Shown here one piece after another: positions 1 through 8,381 of a stretch of DNA of 28,096 nt. This stretch comes from Rhizosphaericola sp047606825 (lineage in GTDB: Bacteria; Bacteroidota; Bacteroidia; Chitinophagales; Chitinophagaceae): the NCBI GenBank assembly GCA_047606825.1, contig JASGDY010000079.1:1-28096 (forward strand). The letters run 5' to 3'. Position 1 is the stretch's first letter. Each line of letters begins with the position of its first letter. Made by a program: the position numbers and the translations under genes. The notes under the pieces were generated by a model. It did no database searches and was not told the DNA's origin. It worked only from the letters and a program-made list of their open reading frames with translations.

Positions 1-165
1 CACCAATGTCCCCGTCCGCAAACAGCGAAAAGGAGCGTTGGCGCGGGAGGTGTTTCCGGCGCGGTTTGAAAACAGCTACAAAGCTGCAACAGCCGCCGGA
101 AATGTTCCGAAGCGTCAACACGACTGGCGCGCAGCGTTCGCCTTTTGCGGACTTGACTTTTTTGT

Positions 166-191
166 CACTTTTTTTGTCAAGAAAAAAAGTG
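166..191. other. A/T-rich perfect hairpin downstream of the acyltransferase
   Basis: A 10-bp perfect stem (CACTTTTTTT at 166-175 with AAAAAAAGTG at 182-191) closes a 6-base loop. It lies in the 238 bases after the stop codon of the minus-strand acyltransferase. No T-tract follows the stem in the minus direction, so it is not a canonical terminator. I see no supportable gene in 1-238. Confidence 0.4.
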
Positions 192-238
192 GGACAGATT
201 ATTAGTGGAGATAATTTAGATGCGTTGGCCCTGCTTCC

Positions 239-1126
239 CTAAACCACCTGCTTGCCAAAGACCTCTTCGGCATATTCGTGACGGAAGCGGTTGTGGGACC
301 AGAGGTAGTTGTCGGGTTGTTCACGGAGATCTTGCTCGATGTGGGCGACCATTTGGGTGGTGATAAAGCCATTGGGTGTTTCGCGGGCATTTTCCGTCAG
401 CACTTCCACGCGGGAAGTGTAGTGTCCTCTTTTTGTTTTTTTGATGGAACAGAACAGGACGGCGTGTTTTCCGAGTGCCGCGCCTTTCTCCGGTCCTTTT
501 ACGAAAGGAGTCATGTGACCGAAAAACGGTGTCCAAAAAGACCTGTGTGTGTTGCCCGGATTCTGGTCGGCGACCAATATGACACAATAAGGCCGTTCTT
601 TTCCGAAAGGTTTTATTTCCGAAGCATAACGGTGTGCCGAAACCAGATGGGTCTGATACCGGCTTCTGAGCTTGACGAACATTCGGTTGAATATTTGGTT
701 CTTGATCGGCATATAGACTACGACCAAGTCTTGTTTGACTTTGAGTGAGTATAATTGGTTGGTGTACTCCCAGTTGAAGAAATGTCCCAGTACAACCGTA
801 ATATTTTTGTTTTGCTGGTAAAACTTGTACATGACTTCCGGATTCTCGGCATGGAACCTTTGTTCCAACGACTTCTGGGAGATGGAAAGCAGCTTGATGG
901 ATTCGATGAAGTTGTCCGTTAGGTTTCGGTAAAATCTTTTACGGATGGATTCTCTTTCTGCCTCCGATTTTTCGGGAAAAGCAATCTGCAGGTTTTTTCT
1001 GATGACCGATTTTCTGTAATGTATGACATATCTTAGTATAAAAGCCACAATGTCACTGATAAGGTAGAGTACAGCGAAGGGTAGCAATGAAACCAGATAA
1101 AACAAACCGTATAGTAAATGATACAT
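239..1126 (-). CDS. LpxL/HtrB-type lysophospholipid (lipid A) acyltransferase
   Basis: This 295-residue protein belongs to the LpxL/LpxM/HtrB acyltransferase family, which adds secondary acyl chains to lipid A precursors at the inner membrane. The N-terminus (about residues 1-35 of the chosen start) is a hydrophobic anchor with the Bacteroidota-typical YLVSLLPF pattern. The family's HX4D/E catalytic motif is present as GHFFNWE, with His115 and Glu120. A later VADQNP block matches the conserved second motif. I chose the ATG at 1126 because family members begin just before this anchor; the frame stays open to 1195, but that would add an atypical 23-residue extension. A -7 box lies 16 bases upstream. 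The gene stands alone, and the cluster upstream of it on the same strand ends about 570 bases away. The exact acyl position and donor cannot be read from the sequence. Confidence 0.88.
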   Translation of the reverse strand: MYHLLYGLFYLVSLLPFAVLYLISDIVAFILRYVIHYRKSVIRKNLQIAFPEKSEAERESIRKRFYRNLTDNFIESIKLLSISQKSLEQRFHAENPEVMYKFYQQNKNITVVLGHFFNWEYTNQLYSLKVKQDLVVVYMPIKNQIFNRMFVKLRSRYQTHLVSAHRYASEIKPFGKERPYCVILVADQNPGNTHRSFWTPFFGHMTPFVKGPEKGAALGKHAVLFCSIKKTKRGHYTSRVEVLTENARETPNGFITTQMVAHIEQDLREQPDNYLWSHNRFRHEYAEEVFGKQVV

Positions 1127-1142
1127 TTTAAAAAATAATAGG

Positions 1143-1171
1143 CAAATGTAAATAAAAGCCAAACAATGCAA
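1143..1171 (-). promoter_or_regulatory. Candidate promoter of the acyltransferase gene
   Basis: On the minus strand, TACATTTG (1150-1143) matches the Bacteroidota -7 consensus TAnnTTTG exactly. A TTG (1171-1169) lies 18 bases further upstream as a possible -33 element. The box ends 16 bases before the ATG at 1126. Confidence 0.45.
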
Positions 1172-1623
1172 GCGGATAGCCAGCGTGTATTGCAAATTTT
1201 AGCTTAATTGTATGTAATGGTTGACCTTGCTGCTATGGTGTGTCCACTTCCCAGCGAAAGTCTGGAATATATTCCTAAAAAATTCGGAATCGTTTTTTAA
1301 TCTTTCTGTTTTTGTTTCGTCCAAAACGTTTTTTAGGTTAAGGATAGTCCTGGTTATGTTGTGTGCGTATGTCGAGTTGCTTTTGCAGTACAAAAGTGCT
1401 TCTGGGAACTGAAAGGCGAATTACTAGCGTTGCGTTTAGAATCCATTTAGTTCTTTGAAAGTTGTTTCGTTAGTACTGGGTTTGCGTGGATTTTTGAGAA
1501 CCTAAAAAATAATCGCTTGCTGATTTTCAATTATTATGGACCATCGAATATATGTATTCTCCCAAACCATGGAAAGGAAGAACGGTCAAGTGGCCGTAAA
1601 GGGCATACAATATGTGATAGTCT

Positions 1624-1683
1624 GATACCGTTTAGTGAAGGTTCGCCACCTGATGATGGACGATTACTTCGCCAAACGGTATC
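1624..1683. repeat. 17-bp imperfect inverted repeat after the GH3 gene
   Basis: The arms at 1624-1640 (GATACCGTTTAGTGAAG) and 1667-1683 pair at all positions except one A/C mismatch and one G-T wobble. The loop is 26 bases. The structure sits 18 bases beyond the GH3 stop on the minus strand. No T-run follows it in that direction, so it could be an mRNA 3'-end structure or the trace of a small mobile element rather than a standard terminator. Confidence 0.5.
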
Positions 1684-1700
1684 GGATCTAAGGTGTATCG

Positions 1701-4031
1701 TTATGGTTTGAGTTCGTCAATGGTATGGGACGGGTTCACGGCTTTGTGGCTCTTTTCGACGATTAATGTAGAAGCTAGTTTGAAAGAAGCCTGCTGTCTA
1801 CTGTCGGTGGAAGATGCACCTATTTTGACCGTATATTTTCCCGCTTCTGCAATCCATGCCGAACTTTCTGAATCAAATGAGGCAATATCAGCAGGACGGA
1901 TCGTAAATGTCAGTACCTGTGATGCACCGGGCTGCAATGTCTGTGTCTTGCCAAATGCTTTCAGTTCCGATTCGGGTTTGTCCAACTTTCCGGAGGGTGC
2001 GCTTACGTACAACTGTACCACTTCCTTTCCGGCTACCTGTCCTGTATTGGTCACTTTGACCGAGACCGTGATTTGTTTTCCCAATACGTTATTGCTAAGT
2101 TTCAGGTCACTGTATTTGAATGACGTGTAACTTAGTCCGTAACCAAATTCGTATGCAGGTTTCACGTTGAAAGTGTTGTAATACCGGTAGCCGACATAGA
2201 TGCCTTCACTGTAGGTAGTTTCTGCGGGAACTACCTTTCCGAAGAGGCCGGTGGTGGCTTTTTCGGTAAATTCCTTGCCCGGAAACTCCTTAGCCGTGGG
2301 ATCGTCTTCATAGTTGACCGGGAAGGTCACTGCAAGTTTGCCCGAAGGGTTGACCTTGCCGCTCAGTATGTCGGCAATGGCATTGCCGGCTTCCAGACCG
2401 GGTTGCCAGGCGAGCAAAACGGCGTCTGCATAGGAAGTCCAGCTTGCCGTCTCGACAATGCCGCCGATATTCAAAACGACCACGACCTTTTTGTTTTGCG
2501 CATGGAACGCCGTCGAAACATTTTTTATAAGATTGCTTTCATCTTGGGTTAATCTAAAATCCCCTTCTTCCTTGCTGCGGTCTCTGCCTTCTCCCGCGTT
2601 CCGTCCGATGGTGATGACGGCGATATCGTTGCTGCTGACGATTTTTCCAATAGTGGAACCGTCAACCGCAGCTTCCGGGATGGGTGGCGTCGGGTTTAGA
2701 AATTCTTCGAAGAAACTTTTTTTCGGTCTTTTTGATAGCTGATCGGCAATATATTGGTTGTAAAAGTTCCGTAATGCATCATCGGCTCTGTAACCAGCAT
2801 TGTCGATGCCTTGTTGCAAAGAAATGGTGTAGGCCTTGTTCACGTCGCCACTGCCTGTCCCACCCGCAATCGGACGATAAGCGGTATATCCAAACAAGGC
2901 AATGTTCCTGACACCCTCAAAGGGAAGCGCATTTTCCTGGTTTTTCAACAATACCATTCCCTGTGTTGCCGCTTCGCGGGAGATGGCGGCATCTTTTGCC
3001 AGGTCAGGTTTGTTGGAAAAAGCATATTTTTTGTAGGAAGGCGACTGTAAAAGTATCGTCAATATACGTTCCGCGTTTTCGTTGACCACCCTTATGTCAA
3101 GGTCCCCTTTTTTGAGGGCGGCAAGGATGGCGTCGGTCTGTGCCTGGGTGCCCGGTTCCAACAGGTCGTTCCCCGCCTTCATCTGGGCTACGGCGTCCAC
3201 GCCCCCAAACCAGTCGGTCATGACAAATCCTTTGAAACCCCATTCTTTCCGGAGGATGTCAGTGAGCAGGCCATGGCTTTGGGAAGCGTAGGTGCCGTTG
3301 ATCAGGTTGTAAGAGCTCATTACCGTCCATGGTTGTGACTTTTTGACGGCGATTTCAAAGCCTTTGAGATAGATCTCCCTTAATGCCCGTTCGCTGATAA
3401 ATTCGTCCACGGTGTTTCTGTTTGTTTCCTGGTTGTTGGCAGCAAAATGTTTGATGGACGTACCTACTCCGTTGGACTGGATACCATTGACAATGGCCGC
3501 CGCGATATTGCCTGCGACCACCGGATCTTCGGAATAATATTCAAAGTTGCGTCCGCCCAACGGATTGCGCTGTATATTCAGTGCCGGCGCAAGTATGATG
3601 TCCACGCCGTACTCCTTGACTTCGTGGCCGAACGCCTTGCCGACACGCTGTACCAGGGCGGTATCCCAACTCGATGCGAGCAGTGTCCCCACCGGCCACG
3701 CGGTTGCGTAATAGGTTTTGTTGTCGTTGTCGCGTGTTGAGTCTATGCGTACCCCAGCAGGCCCGTCTGCCAGTACCAGGGAAGGGATACCGAGACGGGG
3801 AATGGCTTTTGTCGTGCCTGCGGCTCCGGGTACTTTGTCCTTGGTCGTACCTATGGTGGGACTATTTTGCGACTGTCCCGGTATTTTCATTCCGTTGCCG
3901 ACCAACAGGGCCACTTTTTCTTCCGTGGTCATGCGTGCTACGAGTGCTTTTGCTTTCGCATGGTAGCTGACCTGTGAGAAAAGTAATGGCGATAGGAAAA
4001 GTCCGCCGACCAATAAAGATAATTTTTTCAT
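1701..4031 (-). CDS. Exported glycoside hydrolase family 3 (beta-glucosidase-like)
   Basis: This 776-residue protein has the full three-part GH3 layout. A signal peptide (MKKLSLLVGGLFLSPLLFSQ) is followed by a TIM-barrel domain (about 30-345) with ADGPAGVR, KHFAANNQE and GFVMTDW motifs. Asp273 in TDW is the expected nucleophile. An alpha/beta sandwich domain (about 385-600) contains the GRNAGEGRDR block typical of the acid/base region, and a C-terminal fibronectin-III-like domain lies at about 670-755. GH3 enzymes release terminal beta-linked sugars, most often glucose or xylose; the substrate is not determined here. The ATG at 4031 was chosen because it starts the signal peptide, while the upstream open frame overlaps the isomerase gene. 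It is last in the sigma/FecR/receptor cluster, 50 bases after the isomerase-like gene, so co-transcription is likely. Confidence 0.93.
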   Translation of the reverse strand: MKKLSLLVGGLFLSPLLFSQVSYHAKAKALVARMTTEEKVALLVGNGMKIPGQSQNSPTIGTTKDKVPGAAGTTKAIPRLGIPSLVLADGPAGVRIDSTRDNDNKTYYATAWPVGTLLASSWDTALVQRVGKAFGHEVKEYGVDIILAPALNIQRNPLGGRNFEYYSEDPVVAGNIAAAIVNGIQSNGVGTSIKHFAANNQETNRNTVDEFISERALREIYLKGFEIAVKKSQPWTVMSSYNLINGTYASQSHGLLTDILRKEWGFKGFVMTDWFGGVDAVAQMKAGNDLLEPGTQAQTDAILAALKKGDLDIRVVNENAERILTILLQSPSYKKYAFSNKPDLAKDAAISREAATQGMVLLKNQENALPFEGVRNIALFGYTAYRPIAGGTGSGDVNKAYTISLQQGIDNAGYRADDALRNFYNQYIADQLSKRPKKSFFEEFLNPTPPIPEAAVDGSTIGKIVSSNDIAVITIGRNAGEGRDRSKEEGDFRLTQDESNLIKNVSTAFHAQNKKVVVVLNIGGIVETASWTSYADAVLLAWQPGLEAGNAIADILSGKVNPSGKLAVTFPVNYEDDPTAKEFPGKEFTEKATTGLFGKVVPAETTYSEGIYVGYRYYNTFNVKPAYEFGYGLSYTSFKYSDLKLSNNVLGKQITVSVKVTNTGQVAGKEVVQLYVSAPSGKLDKPESELKAFGKTQTLQPGASQVLTFTIRPADIASFDSESSAWIAEAGKYTVKIGASSTDSRQQASFKLASTLIVEKSHKAVNPSHTIDELKP

Positions 4032-4081
4032 TTTTTTCTGCAATTTTCTGTTTTGTGAAAGGGTTGTGCTGACGTCTTTTT

Positions 4082-5005
4082 TTAAATACCAAGTGTTTTT
4101 GTAATGTACGTATAACTCGTCCTGATGCTCTCCATCGGATTGCTGGGCATGTCGTGCTCTACAAAGAAATGTTTCATCCCGCCGGTTTTTGCGTGTGCAA
4201 AAATGGTTTTGTAGTCTACGATGCCTCTGCCGACGGGCTCTACCGTTTCTTTGTCTTTGTTCAGGTCTTTGACATGCCACAGGGGGAACCTTCCGGGATG
4301 TGCCTTGAACAGGTCAACAGGATTCTGGCCAGCCTTGACTGCCCAGGCCAGGTCCAGCTCAAATTTCAGGTGCTGTGAATTTGTTTCATTAAGCAGGAGG
4401 TCGTAAGGAGCTGTTCCGTCTATGGGTTCAAATTCCTTGTAATGGTTGTGGTAGCAGAGCTGTATGCCAGCCTTGTGGCAGGCCTCTGCCGACTTGTTCA
4501 GCACCTCGATTGACCGCTTCACGGCATCCAGCGTATCAATAGGGGTGCTTGCGCAGACGAGGTAGGGGACGCCCGCCTCAGACATGTCGTCGATAATTTC
4601 CTGCATGTTGTCCCGCAAGTTCTTGATGGGCGGCAATTCTATGGGTTTGCCATCGGAACCCATCGGCATTTTACTGCCTTTGGGCAACTCAAATGGTGCG
4701 CCCAGCACATGGTGTGATTGCCATGACATGCCAAGGCTGGCAACATACGTGGCAAATTCCTTGGGTTTCATGCCATAGTACCCGCCAAGTTTGCTGAATG
4801 CGGACTCTATCTCCCGGTATCCGGTGGCGGCTATCTTTTCCAATGTGCCTTTGACATCCTTGTCAATGGTTTCGAAGAATGTAAAAAGCTGTACACCGAC
4901 CGGATGTGTTTTTTGGCGGAAATGGGCTGATAACATGTCTGGAAACAGGAGGCTTCCTCCAACCAGCGTACCCGCCGACTGTAAAAATTTTCTTCTATCT
5001 GTCAT
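4082..5005 (-). CDS. Tat-type exported sugar isomerase/epimerase-like TIM-barrel protein
   Basis: This 307-residue protein matches the xylose-isomerase-like TIM barrel (AP endonuclease 2) superfamily, usually annotated as sugar phosphate isomerase/epimerase. The N-terminus MTDRRKFLQSAG is a twin-arginine-like export signal followed by a hydrophobic stretch. Putative metal ligands lie in EIESAF (about residue 66), CYHNHYKEFEP (about 182-192), FELDLAW, WHVKDLN and FFVEHD, the usual Glu/Asp/His/Glu distribution. I chose the ATG at 5005 because the 11 residues before it are not part of the export signal. Export argues against a phosphorylated substrate. Periplasmic relatives occur with oxidoreductases that process 3-keto-glycosides; no oxidoreductase is in this window, so that role is only a hypothesis. 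It lies between the receptor and GH3 genes, suggesting action on the same imported glycoside. Confidence 0.82.
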   Translation of the reverse strand: MTDRRKFLQSAGTLVGGSLLFPDMLSAHFRQKTHPVGVQLFTFFETIDKDVKGTLEKIAATGYREIESAFSKLGGYYGMKPKEFATYVASLGMSWQSHHVLGAPFELPKGSKMPMGSDGKPIELPPIKNLRDNMQEIIDDMSEAGVPYLVCASTPIDTLDAVKRSIEVLNKSAEACHKAGIQLCYHNHYKEFEPIDGTAPYDLLLNETNSQHLKFELDLAWAVKAGQNPVDLFKAHPGRFPLWHVKDLNKDKETVEPVGRGIVDYKTIFAHAKTGGMKHFFVEHDMPSNPMESIRTSYTYITKTLGI

Positions 5006-5028
5006 AGTTTGTTTGTTTGGTAAGAAAT

Positions 5029-5059
5029 GACAGCCCATAGTTTCAGGGCTGTCTTTTTT
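5029..5059 (+). terminator. Terminator-like hairpin between receptor and isomerase genes
   Basis: A perfect 8-bp stem (GACAGCCC at 5029-5036 with GGGCTGTC at 5046-5053) with a 9-base loop is followed on the plus strand by six Ts. Both flanking genes are on the minus strand. It may stop antisense transcription entering the receptor gene, or act in the minus-strand mRNA as an intercistronic stability or attenuation hairpin 24 bases before the isomerase ATG. Confidence 0.55.
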
Positions 5060-5062
5060 AAT

Positions 5063-7990
5063 TTAAAAAGTATAAGTGAGGGAACCCCAGAAGCTGCGTG
5101 GCAACAACGCACGTCCTGCCATCAAAGTCCCACTGGACACAGTCGAAAAGTCCCGGAACTGGTCACCACGCACGTCTCCTTCTGTCAAGGCACGAACATT
5201 GTTCAGATTGTCTGCCCAGAAACGCAGGCCGAAATGCTTATTGAAATTATACCCCAGGCCTCCGTTCATAATCAGGTAGGCAGGCAATTTGTAGCTGTCG
5301 GAAGGTGAGGTGTACCGGGGACCCACATACCTTGCGGCAAGGTATATGTTGAACCCTTTGAAATCATAGGACGTGGAAAATTCCATATTGAACGGTGGCA
5401 CACGTTCTACTTTCTTGTTGGTAAAACTGTAAGTAGTGTCTCCGAGTATGCCAACAACCGTCGAACCACTTAATGCCGTATTGGCGACATAGTCGGTGTA
5501 TTTGGAATCCTGCAATGTTCCGGTCAACCGCAAGGTGAGCGGTTTGACGGGATTATAGGCAACCTCAAACTCCCCGCTCCAAGTCCTCGTGGAGCCAAAG
5601 GCCAGCAAGGTCTGGGTGCCGTATGTTAGGGAAGGTACGCTAATGCTGAGTGATACGTTTTTGATGGCGGAATAACTGGCCGATGCAAATATGGACCAAT
5701 TGTTACTGGCATATTTATAACCGATTTCTCCGAGATAGACCGGCCTTTTCTTGATAGACGACGCATCGTAGGCATAAGCTCCGTAGTCACCAATGTTGGG
5801 GGCGTTGTAGGCTCTTGTAGCACGCGCAAACATGGCACTGGTGTTGCTGATCTTATAGTTCAACCCCAAAGATGCCGCCCAGTTGTTGACGGTTTCCGAG
5901 TAGTGAGTAGTCCCCTGCGTATAGTCATTGGAGGAAAGGGGGCGATCGCCTGACACGTTTTGGTTGTCATACCGAAAACCCACGTCCACCCTCATGCGGT
6001 CACTCAAGGTAATCTCATCCGTCGCATAGGCTGACAGGGTGCGCGTGTTGCCTCCCGACTTGGAGGAGGATAGCAAGGTCATGCCATCATAATCGGAAGA
6101 GGGAGCCTGAGAAAGCAGACGCCTCGGGTGTTCTTTGAATTCCTGGATGGAATAAAAGCCTAAACTTGGAGCGTCCGGGGTTGTATTGTACTGGTAGATG
6201 CCTGTCCCCAACGATAAGTTATGGTCACCGACGGATTTTTTTAAGTCAAGGTAGTCAATAATCTGAACGTCATGCGCTCTCGTGGCTATAGTATAGTCGG
6301 CCACTATCTGGTCACCGGAGGAGAGCTGCGCTTCTGTTCCGTCTGTATAATAGTATTGGGTGCTGCCATCGTAAGTAGAGATAGCGGTGGGTACGGCCGC
6401 CGTGGTGCGTACCTTGGTATATTGGTAACGAAAATTGTTGTTGATTGACCATCCGTTGTCCGTCGTGTAGTGGAACTGTACCTGTCCAGACCCAAGCTTG
6501 GTGTGTATGCCGTCCGACAAGTCGTAATGGTAACTGGTGTTGGAGGCGTCATCCGTGTAATCCCACTTGGTGTCAACAGGGACGATGGACTGTTTAACCA
6601 TGTCATAAGAACCGTATTTTTTAGGCTTGCCACTACCGTCATAAGGATAGTAGCTTGTGAGCATCCATTGTACCTTGTCGTTCAGGTACTTGCCATACAC
6701 GCGTACAAATCCCTTGTTGTTCTTGAAGTTGAAGGTCAAGTTGCCCTTAAACTGTCCGCCCAAGTTGGCGGTAAAGCCGGGAGGTACTATACCCTTGTCA
6801 GTACGGAAAAAACCTCCGACGTTGTAGTTGACGTTCTTGCTGATGGAACCGCCCGTATTGGCATCCAGGCGGTACAGGTTTTGCGAAAGGCCGTCCGTGT
6901 ACTTGATCTGTCCGTACTGCTTGTCTCCGCCCGTATAGCTTAGGTTGTTGATGACCGCACCTGGCGTGTTGGCCATGATGATGGACGCATTGCCTCCTCT
7001 GATCGCCTCCACGTCTTTTGTCGTCAGGTCGGTTTTGTAGTACTGGTCGACGGAAGGCGAAGAATTGAAGCCGGTAGGCAGCAACGGTAGTCCGTCCTCC
7101 ATCACGCCCAGGAATATATAGCCGCCCTGTTGCGGAAACCCGCGTACCCATACATTGCCCGGACCGTCGCCTCCCGTGCTCTCGACCTGTAGTCCCGGCA
7201 CGGCTTTCAGCATGTCCGTCGCATTCAACGGCGCCCTTATCGTAAGGTCTTTGCGACTGACTGTCGTAACCGCAACGCTTGACTCTATTTTCTTCCTTGC
7301 GTTGCCCGAACTGGTGATAATGACATCCTCCAGTTTCAGTATATCTTCGGTCAGGACTATGTCCAAAATGCCTGGATTGCCAGAAGATACCGTTATTTTT
7401 TGCGTCAAGGTAAGAAAGCCCAGGTGAGAGAAGCTGATAGTATGTTCTCCCGCTGGCAGATTGTCAAATGCAAAATTTCCGTCCTTGTCGGACACTGTGA
7501 CGTTTTTCGTGTCCAGAATCTGGACGGTCACGTCAGCCATGGCCTCTCCTTTCGTGTTTTTGACGGTTCCTTTTAGTTTGCCGTCTTGCTGTTCCGCTTT
7601 GCCGTATTCTTCGCCGGGGGCTTTGTCAGGCATGGGGAAAAGGATTATTTTCTTGTTTGTGATTTTGAAATTGATGTTCATCGCTTCCAATACCTGCCGG
7701 ACAAAATGTTGCAGTGTCTTGTTGGAGCCGTAGAAATTGATTTTGCGGTCAGCCCCTATGGCAGTGGAACTGTAGATGAAAGAGATGCCTGTCTCGGCTT
7801 GTATGTCGTGGATTGCCGATTTCAGTTCAACGTTCATGAAGTCCTGCCTGACATGTTTTTTCAGGATAAGGTCCTGGGCTTTTCCGTCTTTTGCGAATAC
7901 GGAACACATACTCAGGAAAATGGCACAGACGGGGATACCTGCTCTTTTCATTGCAAACAAGATTAAAGCAATGCTTTGCTTTTTTTTCAT
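5063..7990 (-). CDS. TonB-dependent receptor with N-terminal STN signalling domain
   Basis: This 975-residue outer-membrane receptor starts with a signal peptide-like region (about 1-39). An STN domain (about 52-110) follows, the module by which FecA-type receptors contact a FecR anti-sigma factor. Next come a carboxypeptidase-regulatory-like beta-sandwich (about 128-205), a TonB-box-like EDVIITSSG (about 211-219), a plug (about 225-340, including VWVRGFPQQGG) and a long beta-barrel ending in aromatic Phe (TYTF). The plug is closer to FecA/CirA-type receptors than to classical SusC, and no SusD gene is adjacent. I chose the ATG at 7990 because it begins the signal peptide; the upstream open frame to 8179 looks like leader. 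With sigma and FecR genes upstream, it probably both imports and senses its ligand. The downstream isomerase-like and GH3 genes suggest a glycoside. Confidence 0.92.
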   Translation of the reverse strand: MKKKQSIALILFAMKRAGIPVCAIFLSMCSVFAKDGKAQDLILKKHVRQDFMNVELKSAIHDIQAETGISFIYSSTAIGADRKINFYGSNKTLQHFVRQVLEAMNINFKITNKKIILFPMPDKAPGEEYGKAEQQDGKLKGTVKNTKGEAMADVTVQILDTKNVTVSDKDGNFAFDNLPAGEHTISFSHLGFLTLTQKITVSSGNPGILDIVLTEDILKLEDVIITSSGNARKKIESSVAVTTVSRKDLTIRAPLNATDMLKAVPGLQVESTGGDGPGNVWVRGFPQQGGYIFLGVMEDGLPLLPTGFNSSPSVDQYYKTDLTTKDVEAIRGGNASIIMANTPGAVINNLSYTGGDKQYGQIKYTDGLSQNLYRLDANTGGSISKNVNYNVGGFFRTDKGIVPPGFTANLGGQFKGNLTFNFKNNKGFVRVYGKYLNDKVQWMLTSYYPYDGSGKPKKYGSYDMVKQSIVPVDTKWDYTDDASNTSYHYDLSDGIHTKLGSGQVQFHYTTDNGWSINNNFRYQYTKVRTTAAVPTAISTYDGSTQYYYTDGTEAQLSSGDQIVADYTIATRAHDVQIIDYLDLKKSVGDHNLSLGTGIYQYNTTPDAPSLGFYSIQEFKEHPRRLLSQAPSSDYDGMTLLSSSKSGGNTRTLSAYATDEITLSDRMRVDVGFRYDNQNVSGDRPLSSNDYTQGTTHYSETVNNWAASLGLNYKISNTSAMFARATRAYNAPNIGDYGAYAYDASSIKKRPVYLGEIGYKYASNNWSIFASASYSAIKNVSLSISVPSLTYGTQTLLAFGSTRTWSGEFEVAYNPVKPLTLRLTGTLQDSKYTDYVANTALSGSTVVGILGDTTYSFTNKKVERVPPFNMEFSTSYDFKGFNIYLAARYVGPRYTSPSDSYKLPAYLIMNGGLGYNFNKHFGLRFWADNLNNVRALTEGDVRGDQFRDFSTVSSGTLMAGRALLPRSFWGSLTYTF

Positions 7991-8066
7991 AACTTTACTA
8001 GGGTTTTTATGCTTTTTATCAATAAAGGGGCGTAAACCATGATTCCTTTGCAAGAGGAATGTTTTT

Positions 8067-8107
8067 TGCCGGCAATGTGACAGCATTGTCGGCATCTTTT
8101 TTATTTT
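8067..8107 (+). terminator. Terminator-like hairpin in the receptor leader, plus-strand orientation
   Basis: TGCCGGCAATG (8067-8077) pairs with CATTGTCGGCA (8084-8094) over 11 bp with one G-T wobble, closing a 6-base loop. It is followed on the plus strand by a T-rich run. No plus-strand gene precedes it, so it could end an antisense RNA covering the receptor start. In the sense mRNA it would be a leader hairpin 77-104 bases before the ATG. Confidence 0.5.
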
Positions 8108-8176
8108 GAAGTTGACTAGACTTTTATCTGATAAGGCAATTGTTGGATTTCTCCTATCGTCGAACCGCAAGCTCAG

Positions 8177-8184
8177 CAAAGCTA
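8177..8184 (-). promoter_or_regulatory. Candidate -7 box upstream of the receptor gene
   Basis: TAGCTTTG on the minus strand matches TAnnTTTG exactly. No TTTG or TTG is seen at the expected upstream spacing, so the match is only suggestive. A start here would give a leader of roughly 180 bases. Confidence 0.3.
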
Positions 8185-8381
8185 AATGGCGCTTTTTGCT
8201 ATAATGTTCTTTAAAAATGCACCGTCTTCCGACTAACAGAGGAATCTCCTATCTATACATTTTCAAAAGTCTAAACAAGTTCTTTGTCAAAAGATATTTT
8301 TATGTGCTGTCCAAGGAGAAATATTTGCTTTGTTTCATAAGGCTTGTACATTTATTTAATCGTTAAAAAAATATATCGTTC

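Larger units (their letters stand above)
1127..1700. other. Gene-poor intergenic region between acyltransferase and GH3 genes
   Basis: These 574 bases contain the candidate acyltransferase promoter near their left end and a long imperfect inverted repeat (1624-1683) just after the GH3 stop. Open frames of about 60 codons exist on both strands but resemble no family I recognise. One short frame from an ATG at 1569 reads 18 codons, hits TGA at 1623, and then continues as a plausible protein-like tail to a stop at about 1695; it may be a gene remnant. I see no RNA gene here. Confidence 0.5.
7991..8381. other. Long leader/promoter region between fecR-like and receptor genes
   Basis: This 391-base gap between two minus-strand genes contains a -7-like box (8184-8177) and a hairpin with a plus-strand T-tract (8067-8107). 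I find no credible gene in it. Its length suggests the receptor operon has its own promoter, possibly read by the ECF sigma factor. Confidence 0.55.

Noticed and set aside
6..242. 78-codon open frame on the plus strand at the window start
   Set aside because: No recognisable domain, it runs through an A/T hairpin, and it converges on the acyltransferase stop; more likely noncoding.
1199..1393. 64-codon minus-strand frame upstream of the acyltransferase
   Set aside because: No family resemblance, and it runs up to the promoter region of the next gene; probably chance.
1127..1700. tRNA, riboswitch or other structured RNA in the largest gap
   Set aside because: No cloverleaf or known riboswitch core could be recognised by eye; only the inverted repeat stands out.
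5063..7990. Calling the receptor a classical SusC
   Set aside because: The plug and length fit a FecA-like STN receptor better, and no SusD gene is adjacent.
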